A stretch of 59,132 nt of DNA from Candidatus Kuenenia stuttgartensis (GTDB lineage Bacteria > Planctomycetota > Planctomycetia > Pirellulales > UBA1268), in contig CAMBSN010000007.1 in NCBI GenBank assembly GCA_945870505.1, positions 1 to 59,132 of the forward strand, in the 5' to 3' direction. The position numbers and the translations under genes are program-made. The notes below the pieces were generated by a model. The model did no database searches. It was given only the letters and a program-made list of their open reading frames with translations, and was not told the DNA's origin. Every line of letters begins with the position of its first letter. The stretch's first letter is position 1. Positions 10,052 to 21,800 of this stretch are shown in pieces.

Positions 10052-11389
10052 TTACCAGCGGCCCTCGAGCCCCAGCGAAAGCCCCTGTAGGATCAGCCTG
10101 CCGTTGGTGTCGAGGGTGCCCGACGGGGCGTCGATCTGGGTGATCGTCTGGTCGCTGAGTTGGTTCGTCGGCTGGGCGAGGCCCGTCAGCCAGAGGCCAA
10201 AATAGCCGCAGCGGAAATCCCAGTTGCAGGCGATCGGGATCACGGCCGTCATGCCCACTTCGCCCACAAACGCGGCGGACGCCGGCCCCGTATTTCGGTT
10301 GGAACCCGAGAATGTAAACGGCGGCTCGGTCGAGTAGGTGTAGGCCGACGTCTGGCCGGCGGCGTTGTAGTAGGCGCCCGCCTTGACGAGCCCCTCGACC
10401 CTCGCCTGGCCCACCCGCCCCAGGAGCAGGGCATCCAGCCCGATCTGTCCGCCCCAGAGGTTGTTGAAGCACTGCGTCTGGTAGAAGTCGCTTCCTTCGA
10501 GGGTGGTCGGAGCGGGTGGCGGAGGAGAGGAGAAGGAGTCTTGCATCTGCAAGGTCTCGTTCCACTGCAGCCACCGCGGTCCGATCAGAAACTGGCAAGT
10601 GTCTGCCCAGAGGCAGTGGCGGGCGTTGAACTCGAGGCTCTGAAGTTGGCCAAGCAGTTTCGCCGTGGCGGTGTTGAGTTCGGTGCCTTGCGGCCCCCAT
10701 GTGTTGCCGTAGATACCCGGCGGAGAGGTCACGTACCCGTCCCTTGCATACGCAAGAGTCCGGTCGGAATAGAAGTTGCCTGCATAGATATACGTCGCTT
10801 CGAGCGTTCGGCCGTCGCCGTCGGTCCGTAAGAGCGAGAGCCGCGGGGCGACCAGCACGTCGCTATTGAGATTATTGGCGTCGAGTGCTGTGGGGCCGAG
10901 GCCGCCGGTGCCGGGATCGATCGTGGAGTAGATCGGTCGCTCGGACGGGGCATTTCGCCAGAGCAGGAGCGCCTCGGAGCGGAGCGTCCAGTGGGCGTTT
11001 TTGTTGGCGGCGAGGCACTGGATGAGGCCAGGCTGGTGCAGCACATCCGGGACGCAAGGCTGCACCGGCGGGCACATGCCCGTCATGCAGAGAGGCTGCC
11101 CATCCTCGATCGTGGCAGACGACACGTCGTCGGCCGCCGTTGACAGAGGGGTTGCCGAGATGGACTGCTGCAGCATCTCAGAGTCGAAAGGAGACGTCTG
11201 TTCCGGCAGCGTGCCGGTCGACCCGTCGCCGGGCATCAGCACGGACTCGCCAAGTCCGGCGGGATCCTCCTGCGTGAGCACGATGCCTTCTTCCCAGGAC
11301 TCGGCCAGGGCCGAGCAAGCGTAAAACTGCACTGAAATCGCCAGAGCCAGTGCCCAGGGCATAGCCCGGGCGATGCGCACAAACGTCAT
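10052..11389 (-). CDS. BBP7 family outer-membrane beta-barrel protein
   Basis: A 445-aa exported protein. The N-terminus (MPWALALAISVQFYACSALA) is a signal peptide, with likely cleavage after residue 29. The mature part opens with the BBP7 hallmarks: a WTLRSEALLLWRNAP segment, then long amphipathic strands with aromatic ends, FLIGPRWLQWNE, the FNNLWGGQIGLDALLL turn, FVGEVGMTAVIPI, and a C-terminal LSLGLEGRW ending in an aromatic residue as expected for beta-barrel insertion. BBP7 is a paralogous planctomycete family predicted to form outer-membrane barrels; no molecular function is established. It is transcribed away from a second BBP7 gene with a shared 247-bp upstream region, and lies upstream of the beta-helix giant on the same strand. 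Confidence 0.9.
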   Translation of the reverse strand: MTFVRIARAMPWALALAISVQFYACSALAESWEEGIVLTQEDPAGLGESVLMPGDGSTGTLPEQTSPFDSEMLQQSISATPLSTAADDVSSATIEDGQPLCMTGMCPPVQPCVPDVLHQPGLIQCLAANKNAHWTLRSEALLLWRNAPSERPIYSTIDPGTGGLGPTALDANNLNSDVLVAPRLSLLRTDGDGRTLEATYIYAGNFYSDRTLAYARDGYVTSPPGIYGNTWGPQGTELNTATAKLLGQLQSLEFNARHCLWADTCQFLIGPRWLQWNETLQMQDSFSSPPPPAPTTLEGSDFYQTQCFNNLWGGQIGLDALLLGRVGQARVEGLVKAGAYYNAAGQTSAYTYSTEPPFTFSGSNRNTGPASAAFVGEVGMTAVIPIACNWDFRCGYFGLWLTGLAQPTNQLSDQTITQIDAPSGTLDTNGRLILQGLSLGLEGRW

Positions 11390-11636
11390 AGTCCCCCCTC
11401 CACGTATGCCGATCTGGCAGCGTTCATCGGTTGTGCGGGAGGCCGATCGTCAGGTTTCTTCCGCGCGTTCCGGACCGGTAATCTGCGCCGCCTGCGGCAC
11501 CTGCCGGCAGATCTCCCCTAGGCTTCCAGGTCATTGCAGACCCCCCGATGCGAATCCCAGGAGCCGTGGTCACGACCCGCAGGACCGGACGTCGAAACGA
11601 CGGGTGTCTCGATGTCTTATGGAGGGCTCTGCCGTC

Positions 11637-12854
11637 ATGAACGTTCGGAATCTTTCCGCTCTGCTCGTGGGACTCGCGCTCGGCGGCATGACGCCGTCGC
11701 AACTCGTCGTAGGCGGCGGTTTTGATGAGCATCTCCAAGGCAGTGTCTCCGGTGAGTTTGTCGGGGATCAGGCGTCGGGGATGCCCGAGGAACTCGCGCC
11801 GGTCGATCAATCAGCCGGCATTCTGGGCGAAGCATCCGCGGCACCGATCGCCTTCGAGAGCGGCGGCGACCTCGTGGGCATGATGCCGATCGCAGCGCCG
11901 AGTTCGGGCCCCGAGAAGGCGCTGTTTCTACCGGTCCAGCCCAGATGGCAGGCGCAGGTCGACGCCCTGATGCTGTGGCAGGGGAACATTCCCAGCCGCG
12001 TGCTGTATACGGATGCTGCGACCGGGGCGTCGGCGCTCGATGTGAATCAAGCCCAGACCGAGATGGCGGCGGGTGTGCGGTATGGGCTCATCCTCAACCT
12101 CGATCCGGTGTATGCGATCGAGGGCAACTACATGAATGTGTCGTCCTTCGCAGGAACCGCCTCGACGCCGGACGGAGTCTACGCTCAGAACAATCTTGCA
12201 GCCCCGAGCCTCGGGCCGGCGGACGGCATCCTGTTCACGTCGGCCAACGTGACGACGAGCGGCACGATCAGCGGCGCTGAACTCAACTGGCGGCGACGGA
12301 CGTGCAGCCCGGTCACCTGGCTGGCAGGTTTCCGCTGGATCGAGTGGAACCAGGGCATGGTCGTGCAGGATCGCTTTCGGTTTGATCCGGGGCTTGACCA
12401 ACCACCCGGAACCAGCAACCTCGACGTGGCGACCGGCAACAGCCTCTACGGAGGTCAGATCGGCATGGATCTCTGCCTATGGAACCGCCGGACGAGTGCG
12501 ATCCAGGTGAATGGCGTGGGTAAGGCCGGTGTGTTCTACAACCATGCTTCGTATCAGCGGACGGTCGGGGCCTTCATGCAGGACGGATATCCCTCGCAGC
12601 AACTCGGCCCGGCGGCAGCGACGGCCGATCAGACCTCGTTTGTCGGTGAACTTGGCGTGAACGCGAGCCTCCGGATCACTGACTGGCTCTCGTGGCGAGT
12701 GGGTTACTCACTCTTCTGGCTAAGTTGCGTGAGTACACCAGCGGACCAACTCTCGGTGACGAATCTACTGGATTCGCCACCGACCGCGCTGATCAACACA
12801 AACGGAAGTGTGCTGCTGGGTGGCGTGACGACCGGCCTCGAAGCCCGCTGGTAG
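11637..12854 (+). CDS. BBP7 family outer-membrane beta-barrel protein (second copy)
   Basis: A 405-aa paralogue of the preceding protein. ATG 11637 was chosen because GGAGG at 11621-11625 sits 11 nt upstream and the protein then starts with a signal peptide (MNVRNLSALLVGLALGGMT); the frame is open further upstream but has no signal there. BBP7 hallmarks are present in the same order: WQAQVDALMLWQGNIPSRVL, a strand pair ending in AIEGNYMNVSSF, WLAGFRWIEWNQGM, SLYGGQIGMDLCLW, FVGELGVNASLRI, WLSWRVGYSLFWLS, and a closing TTGLEARW. It is divergent from the first BBP7 gene and convergent with the 4435-aa giant, with only 22 bp between stops. Confidence 0.9.
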   Translation: MNVRNLSALLVGLALGGMTPSQLVVGGGFDEHLQGSVSGEFVGDQASGMPEELAPVDQSAGILGEASAAPIAFESGGDLVGMMPIAAPSSGPEKALFLPVQPRWQAQVDALMLWQGNIPSRVLYTDAATGASALDVNQAQTEMAAGVRYGLILNLDPVYAIEGNYMNVSSFAGTASTPDGVYAQNNLAAPSLGPADGILFTSANVTTSGTISGAELNWRRRTCSPVTWLAGFRWIEWNQGMVVQDRFRFDPGLDQPPGTSNLDVATGNSLYGGQIGMDLCLWNRRTSAIQVNGVGKAGVFYNHASYQRTVGAFMQDGYPSQQLGPAAATADQTSFVGELGVNASLRITDWLSWRVGYSLFWLSCVSTPADQLSVTNLLDSPPTALINTNGSVLLGGVTTGLEARW

Positions 12855-12876
12855 CGGTTGGGCGGCATCGAATCGC

Positions 12877-15800
12877 TCACGCCCGCCGCCAGTAAAAGGT
12901 GGCTTTGCTCGGCATGCCGCCACCGGTCGAAACAATGGACGTGCCGGGTCCGCCCAGGTCGAACTGATACAGCCCGCTCAATGAAGCTGCAGTGGCTGGG
13001 AGCGTGACCGTGTACGTCGAACCACCGCCAGTGATCGTTGTGCCCGAAAGGGCCACGGCCGTCGTGCTTCCGCTGGGTCCGGTGTAGTAGATCCTGAGCG
13101 CTGACGGATTGAATCCAGTAACAGGCGCGTTGAACGAGACGCTGATCGTCCTGACTTTGGTCGTCAGGGATGGGCTCGCAGCCGCCGTGGTTGCCAACAC
13201 GACCCCGTTGGCCGACGCAGAGGCAGTCAGCACCGTGTCGAGCACGATGTCAGGTTTGAGGCGGGCAACGGTATTGGGGTTTCCGACCGCGTCGGTGAAT
13301 CGTGCGGCCGGTACACGGATCACGGCGGTTCCAGCAACGTTTGGTGTCGGTGTGAACGTTGCGGTGAAGGAGCGGCCGCCGCCCCCGAAGTTCGAGATCG
13401 TGCCCCCGGTGGCCTTGATCGCGGAGGATGAAAAAGTGGTCGAGGGTTCACTGAGTGTGAATGTGAGCGTCGCCGTTTCGCCGATCCCGAGCCGCGTCTT
13501 ACTCGATGTAATCACGACAGAGGGCGCCACGGTGTCCGTGACGATCGGCGGCGCAAGCGACCCAGCCGCACTAGGGTTGTTTGCGGCGTCGAAGAACTTC
13601 TTCGCTGCGACAGAGATGGTTCCCGGTACCGTCGAGCCGGTCAGCGGCGTGAAGACGGCGGAATAGAGTCGCCCCGAGCCACCAAACGACGCCAGGGTGC
13701 CTCCGCCGACTGCGATGTCTTCAGCAGTGAAGGTGGTCGAAGGCTCGCTGAGTGTGAACGAGATGAGGGCCGTCTGTCCGGCGCGAAGCGTCGTGGTGCT
13801 GGAGGCGATGGCGATCGTGGGCACGACAGTGTCGATAATGATCGCTGGCGACAGGGCCGACGCGAGGTTGCCATTGCCGAAGGAGTCGACAAACCGGCCT
13901 TCGGGCACGCTCACCGAGCCGTTCATGGTCACGTTGTTGAACGGGGTGAAGACCGCCGAATAGCTTGTGCCGGAACCAGTAAACCCTGACAACGTGCCGC
14001 CGGTCACCACGATGTCGTCGATGCCGAACGACGTGGATGGTTCACTGAGCACGAAGGTGAGGTTCGCAACCCGCTGGGTGCGAAGGATGGGCCGATCGGT
14101 GGTGATCGCGACCGTTGGCCGCACGGTGTCGATCGAAAGCGGCGGTGACAGGAAGCCCGTGGCGTTTTCATTGCCCGCGGCGTCGGTGAAGCCGCCGGCA
14201 GCGACCGTGAACGTGGCAGCCGACGTCGAGTTCACGGCGGGCGTGAAGACCGCGTTGTAGCTGGTGCCGGAACCGCCGAAGGCAGAGAGGCTACCGCCTG
14301 CGACGGCGACATCGGCCAGCGTGAACGTGGTCGACGGCTTGCTGAGCGTGAACGTGACGATGGCCGTCTCGCCCGCGCGAAGTGCCGACTTGTTTACGGC
14401 GATCGCCACCGTCGGCAGCACGGTGTCGATGACGATTGCAGGCAGGAGTTCAGCGGCCGTGTTCGGGTTTTCGGCGGTATCGAAGAATGATCGAGATGCA
14501 ATCTTGACGGTTCCCGGCACCGTCGATTCCAGAAGCGGAGTGTAGATCGCCGTATAGTCCTGGCCGGCTCCGGCGAATGACGACAGAGTGCCGCCGGTAA
14601 CTGTGATGTCTTCGGCCGTGAAGGTGGTCGAAGGCTCGCTGAGCGTGAACGTAATAACCGCCGTCTGGCCAGCCCGCAGTGTGCTGACGCTCGATGAAAT
14701 CGCGACCGTCGGGACGATCGTGTCGATCGTCATCGGCGGGCTGAGGGCTCCGGCAACGTTCGGATTTCCAGCGGCGTCCGAGAAGGTGCCGGCCGCCACC
14801 CGCACGGTCCCCACAGTCATCGCATTGCTGTCGGGCGTGAAGACGGCCGTGTACGTCAGGCCGCTACCGGCGAAGTTGGTGAGTGTTCCTCCGGTGACTG
14901 AGACATCCTCGGCACCAAAGGTGCTCGACGATTCACTGAGCGTGAACGTAACTGTCGCTGTACGAAGAGATCGCAGCACGGACCTGTCTGACGTGATCGT
15001 GACAGTCGGACGCTGGGTGTCGATCTTGATTGGGGATACGAGCGATCCTAGCGCGTTCGGGTTTCCTGCGGCGTCGAAGAACCGCCCCGCCGCGACGGCC
15101 ACCGTGCCGTCGGCGGTCGAGTCGGCGAGCGGTACGAAGTCGGCCGAATAGGTATGACCGGCGCCGGTAAAGTTCGACAGGACGCCGCCCGTCAACGTGA
15201 TGTCGTCAACCGTGAAACTGGCGGAAGGCTTGCTCAGGACAAAAGTGACGACGGCGACCTCACCCGCCTGCAGGTTAGCCTTGTTTGACGAGATCGTCAC
15301 GCCCGGTAGTACCGTGTCGATGGCGATCGGGTTGGCCAAGGCACCGGCGTCGTTCCCGTTACCAATCGCATTGGTGAAGCGGCCCGCTGCAACAGCCACC
15401 ATGCCAGGCACCGTCGAGTCGGCGAAGGGCGTGAACAACGCCGTGTAGAGAACGCCGCTGCCGGTAAAGCCGGACAGCAAGCCGCCGATAACGGCGACAT
15501 CGTCGGCCGTAAAGGACGCGGTGACCTCGCTGATAGCGAACGTGATGGTCGCGGTCTCACCGGCCTTAAGCGTTGCCTTCGCAGACGTGATAGCGACCGT
15601 GGGGGTGATCGTGTTGATCGACAGCGGCACGGGCAGCGCGGCCGCGGTGTTGGGATTCTTCGCCAGGTCGGTGAAGGCGCCCATCGCTACGGCGACGGTA
15701 CCGGCCACGGTGGAGTTGGCGAGCGGCGTGAAGATCGCCGTGTAGACGCTGCCACTGCCGGTAAAGCCGGAGAGCGTGCCGCCCGACACGTCAATGTCGC

Positions 15801-18800
15801 TCTGCGCAAACGTCGTTGATGGCTCGCTGAGCGTAAAGGTGAGAGTTGCCGTTTGTCCGGCACGCAGCAGCACATTGTCAGACGAGATCACCAGCGTCGG
15901 CGAGACGTCGTCGATGGTGATCGGCGTCGAGAGCTCGCCGGACAAATTCGGATTGCCCGCCAGATCAGCAAACGTCCCGGCGAGCACGCTCACCAGGCCG
16001 GGCCCTGCGCCGAGGGGCGTGAAGTCAGCCGTGTAGGTCGTGCCGCTCCCGGCAAAGCCAGATAGTCTGCCGCCAGAGACGGTTACGTCATCGGAGCCGA
16101 ACGTGCTGGAGGGTTCGCTGAGGCGGAACGAGATGACCACCGTGTCTCCGGAGCGGATGGACGACGTGTCGCTGGTTATGGCGATGGACGGTGCTATCGA
16201 GTCGATGGTGAAAGCGGTTGTATTTGCACCGATGCCGCTCGTCTTGGGGTTGCCGGCAGGGAACATCTGCCGGGCGCGAATTGAGCCGAGTGGATAAACG
16301 CCATCCGTGATGGTGAATGCGGAACCGGCGCCACTGCTCCAGCTTGAGCCGCCATCGAGGCTGTACTGCCAGTCCGCACCGGAGGTGGTGCTGAGTCCAC
16401 CGACTGAAACGGCGCCGTCGCTTGTGATTCCATCAGTGGTCGAGTCGCCAGTGTCGTTGGTGAGCGCAATCGACGGCGTAGCAAGCGGCATGAGTTGCGA
16501 GATGACCTGCGACCAATCGCCGACACCCGCCGCGTTGACTGCCCGCACGCGAAGCGAATAGATGGTGCCGTTGACGAGTCCGATCAGGCGTCGCGAGGTG
16601 GTTGCCGAGGCAGCCTGGGGGATCACGCTTCCAGGGAACGTGCCATTGGCTGAGTATTCGACCTCGTAGTCGAAGATCGGAGATCCGTTGTCGGCCGTGG
16701 GAGCCGCCCATGTGAGATCGATGAAACCATCGCCGATCATGCCGGCGAGATCTGTCGGGGCATTGGGCCCATCTGCGAGCGTGACAGAGAACGTCGTGGT
16801 GCCGTCGGAGTTGTTGGGGAGAAGCGTGTTGTTGGCGTAGTCGACGAGCAAGGCCTGTCCGTCCGGACCGTTCTCGCGAGACCTGGCAACGATCACGTAC
16901 GCGCCCAGCCGGAAGACCGATGCCGACTCGAAGACCACTCGGTTGCTAGTCTCAAGGTACCGGAACACGTAGTCCGTCCCCTCGACGAGCGGCGTGCCTT
17001 CCCACCTGAGTGAGAACGCCTCCGCGATCACCGACGACTTGTCGACGCCGATGCCGACGTCGTTGAGTTGCAGCACGAAGTTCGTCTGCCCGCGAGCGGC
17101 ATTGCGGAGGACAACGACGTTGGGGGAAGTTGCGGCCAGATCGTCCAGGCCATCGTCGAGGGGGGTCGCAATCATGGCGTATGGCTGGGCGTAGTCGACC
17201 CTGTCGATGGCGCCCCGGTCCTTGAACACGTTGCCGCCGAGGCCGGGTTGGCTCGCCTGTCCTGGGTCGTCACTGCGGAGCTGGCCGAAGAGGTCGCGAT
17301 CCGGGGCCAGGATCGGCGACGCGCCGATGCCGACGGGTGCGTTGACGGCGATGAAGTCGGTGCGGTCTTGGAGCGAGTTGAGGGCGCTATCGATGATCGT
17401 GCTGCCCTGCACCGGGTAGAAGTTGCCTGCGGCGGCGTTCACGAAGGGATCGTTGGCGAGGGTGATGCCCTGGCTCTGGACGACACCGGTGACGGCCGTC
17501 GTGGTGTTGGCGAAGGCCGATGTCGCCACGACCGTGCGCGGAGCCGACGACGCATCGACCCGTACACCGGTCGCAAGATTGGCGAACACATTGTTGAGGA
17601 GCGTTGGGCTGGCGTTTTCCGTGACGCTGACGCCGGTTGCGCTGGTGGTTGCCTCGACGAACCGCAGGGCAGCCGAGGCGGCGGTCGTCGTGGCCGTCGC
17701 CGAGAGCCGCACCTGGCGGTTTCCGAGCTTCTGGACGAGCCTCGCCCCCGGACGCATCCCAGGCCCGGAGACCAGCATGCCGATCCGCAGGCCGTCGTAG
17801 CTCGTTGCCGACGCCAGGGTGACTGTGTCGGAGCCGCTCACCGTCGCGGCGGTCACATCGAGCACGAGTCCGCCGAAGATCGTGTTGTTGACGATCTTGC
17901 CGAAGGGCACGACGGCGGCGGGCCCAGGCCCGGTGTTGGCGTCGCCAGAGAAGAGGATGCCCGCCGTCCCGCTGGCGGCGATGACGTTGTTGGCGATCAC
18001 CGTGCCGGCGACGAGCCGGCTGCCGTTGAGCACGGGAAGATTGCGGGCCACGCCTGGGTGGGGCATGTCGCTCTCTCCGTCGCGGCCGGCGGCGTCGACC
18101 AGGATTCCGTACCCGCCGGCGTTTGAGATGAGGTTGTTTTCAATCACGAAGCTACCCTGCTCGCGCGGCAGGTTGGCGTCACCGAGCACGTCGCCGATGC
18201 CGAGGGCGCGGGAGTTGGCACCGATCAGGCCGGTGTTGGTGTCGAAGACCTGGTAGACCTGGCCCTCCACGAGATGATCGGTGCCGCGGCGAATCTCCAG
18301 CTGGTACTCGCCGAAGAGTGTCTGCACGGGGACGGTGTTCGAGTTGGGCGGCGTGTTGAGGGCGAAGAAATCGGTCTGGGAGGCGGCCGCGCCGGTGACC
18401 ATTTCGCCGCGCTCGGCGAAGCCGACGATGATGTCGTCGATGTAGAAGCCCTCGAAGTCGTTCTGCTGACCCCGCTCGGCATTCGTGAAGTTGCCCGTGG
18501 TGCCCGCCTCGCCGTCGATGTTATTGAGCAGCCGTGAGGCGGAGGTGAACGAGAGCACGGCCTCCGCGAGCAGGGTGACGGGGCCCGAAAGCGTGACCTC
18601 GTTGGTGGCGGCATCAACGGCGGCGACGGTGGTGTTGGCGGGGATGCCCTTGCCCGCCACCGAATCGCCGACCTGAAGGTCCGCGACGCTGTCGAGGACG
18701 ACGACGTCGGAGGATGCCACGTCGGCCTGCGTCTTTCGCGATGCGGACCACGGCTGTGCCGCATCGAACTCGCCTGCAGTGCTGAAGTCGAACCGCAGCT

Positions 18801-21800
18801 GGATCGACGCGGAGCCGGCGAACTGGCCGAGGTCGATGCGGGCCTGCCGCCACGTGCCCGTGCCGTCGAACAGCTGCTGGACGTGCTGGTTGGTGTTGGT
18901 GGAGATCTTCGACGACACGGACGCGAAGGCGGGCAACTCGGCGTTGATCGTGTTGGGCGAGGAGAGAGAGGAGTTGTTGGTGGCCAGGAGCTGCCACGTT
19001 AGCCCGGCATCGACGGAGAACAGCACTCGGGCGCTGTCCCGCATCTGATCGGACTTTCCGGATGCCTTCTGCGTGTCGAGGAAGTAGTTGAAGTAGAGCG
19101 TGGCCCTGTCCGCGTAGGCGGAGCCTTCCAGGCTGAAGGCATTCGTCGTCAGGCTCCCGTAGGCGCCGCCGGGAAGGTTGTAGTTGCCCTGCCGTCCGCT
19201 GGAACTCCCGATCGCCGCGCCCGCCGTCAGGTCCTCGTGGACGGCGTTGCTCATGATGCCGAACTGGCCGCGGGTGGCATCGTAGTTGAGGTAGGGCGTC
19301 GGTGCGCCGGCATACTCCTCGATGCCGAAGTACATCGAGACGCCGCCGCCGCCCTGGGTCTGATTGCGGTCGTTGCCCGCACCGTCGGTGACGGTGACAA
19401 CCGTCGACGTTCCCCGCGACCCGTCGGCTGCCGCGGGAACGCCGTGCCCGGCGTCGCCGCCCCGCGCCGTGGTCGGGTGCCAGAGGTTGAAGTCGAGCGG
19501 GCTGAAGGCGATGCCGGTGAGGCCGGTGCCCAGGGACGGCGAGAAGAATCCGCCCCATTCCGGCACGTCGATGAGGGTGCTCGTCACGGGATCGATCGCG
19601 CACAACTGCCCGTTGTCCGTGAGGGCGAACAGCGTGCCGGCGAAGCGGCCTGCCTGCAGGTTCAGCGGCGCCGAGGCGAGCCCCTCGAAGCCGGCCGCTC
19701 CGATGGCCTGCAGCTGCGGGGCGAAGTTCTGGAGCGTGGTCACGGCGGCGTTGATCGGCGCAATGTCGTCGGGGTCGGTCTTGTTGCCCGGTTTGATCTC
19801 GATGAACCGCCCGTCGCGGGTCACGCCGAGGATCTTCGCGCCCACTTCGTCGACGAACTGCATGCCGGTGACGACCATCCCCGCGAGCGTGCCACGGAAG
19901 CCGAGTGTGGTGCTGTCGTCGGATTTCTGATTGGCGGTGGCGGTGGCGTCGGTGGTGGCGGTTCCGCCGTTGTCTGCGCGATACAGCTTGCTCGCCGTCG
20001 CCACGCCAGAGGGACTGGTGACGCTGACGGCGAACCAGAGCTCCGAGAACGATCCGGCAGAGGTCCGCCGGAAGGCAAGCGCGGTCACGTCGTCGCTGCG
20101 CGTCTCAAAGTTCAGCGGGTCGTCGGCATCCGGATTGGGGATGCCGTCGTCGCTCTGGGACGGCGGAGTGGGGTTGCCCGGATCGAGCTCGAACAGCCGG
20201 CCGACCGTGGCGGCGCTGCCGGGCACCCCGGCATAGGCGTAGAGTTTGCCGTCTCGCCTCATGTCGAGGTCGCCGATTCGCGTGTTCCCGATGCTCGTCG
20301 GAACCGTCGTTTCTCTCGTGCCTGTGACGGCGTCGAACGTGAACAGCCCCGTTGCCGATGAGGCGAACAAGGTGACGTCGCGGAGCGTGAAGGGGGTGGC
20401 ATGGGCCGACAGGTTGAGCACGTCGATCAGCGGCTTGGCCGTCGCAGGAGCGACGACCGTGCTCGATCCGGAGGTGTAACCGCTGAAGCCGATGTGGTCC
20501 TCGACGACCCGCCTCAGCGAACTGATCGGCTCGAGCCGCACGCTCGGATTGGCGGCCGCGCTCTGGAACGTGAAGTTGAGCTGCGCCGGCAGCTGCTCGT
20601 TGGACGACACGGCCACGTAGTACCGCCGCTGCTGCCCGGCGGTCGGAGCGGCGACCTGGCCCCCCGCCGTAAAGCCGCCGGCATTCGTCGGCGTGCCGGC
20701 CGGCAGCGTCACTGACCCGATGAACGGATCGAGCACCCCCACCGAGCCCCGCAAGAGGTCGTCGAAGTCGTTGCCCTGACTCGCGCCGGGCTGGTCGTCG
20801 GCGACGTTGGAGTCGCGACCGACGTAGATGAGCCGGCCGCTGTCGTCGAACACGGAGAGCGTGAGATCACCGCGGAACCCGTCGGCGTAGTCGATGTCGA
20901 ACATCGTCGCGAACGTCTGGCCGGATGCATTGACGCCCGCGATCGCCTGGATCTGCTCGTAGTTGAGCGCGAACGTGTACCAGTCGACGTCGGTCGCCGT
21001 GGAGATCCTGCCGGCGATGCTGATCGTGTTGCGGTCAGTCTGTAGCAGATTGCCCACGTACTGGGCCGTGCCGTAGGCGTCGTTCGCGTCGATCGCGGTT
21101 TCGCCGGTCTCGCCCGCGAGGAGCGAGTTGCGGGGCAGTCCCTGCACGTCGATGCCCGTCGCCGGGTAGCGGATGTCGGCATACCGCACCGTCGAGCCCG
21201 GCTTCTCGTCAGGCTGCCGCAGGCGGAGGCGGAGTTCGTAGCGGCCGCTCGATGCGCCGTCGGTGAGGCTCGCGGGATTGGCCAGCGCGGCCTCGTAGTC
21301 CGCGGCCGTGGTGGCGGCGTCGTACCGCGGCTGGCTCCGCACGCGGATGAAGTACGACGCGGAGGCGCCGACGCGTCCGGGCAGCACGACCCGCATGCCC
21401 GGGTCACGCGGATTGAGTGAGTAAAAGTCGCCGCCCCGCCAGGCGTCCTTGCCGAGGGCCTGGGCGATGCCCCGCGTCGCCACCGATAACGAACCCTCGA
21501 CGTAGCGGTATTGGAACTGGACAACCGTCGCAACGGGGGCCGCATACGTGATCGTGATCTCGCCGGTGGCGGCGTCGAAGCCGCCGCTCACCGCAGGTGA
21601 CGCCGGCTGGCCGAGCACGTTGCGGAACGTGAGCACCCCGTCGGCAGCGCACGTGAAAGTCTGCACCCGCACGGGGGCCAGGGGATCCGAGAAATCGTAG
21701 ATCACGCCGGTGAGCGATTCGCCCACGGCGCCGCCGTGGGCGAGCGTGTAGACGGCGTCAGCCGCGAGGCCGATGTCCAACTGGAAATCGTTGTTCACCA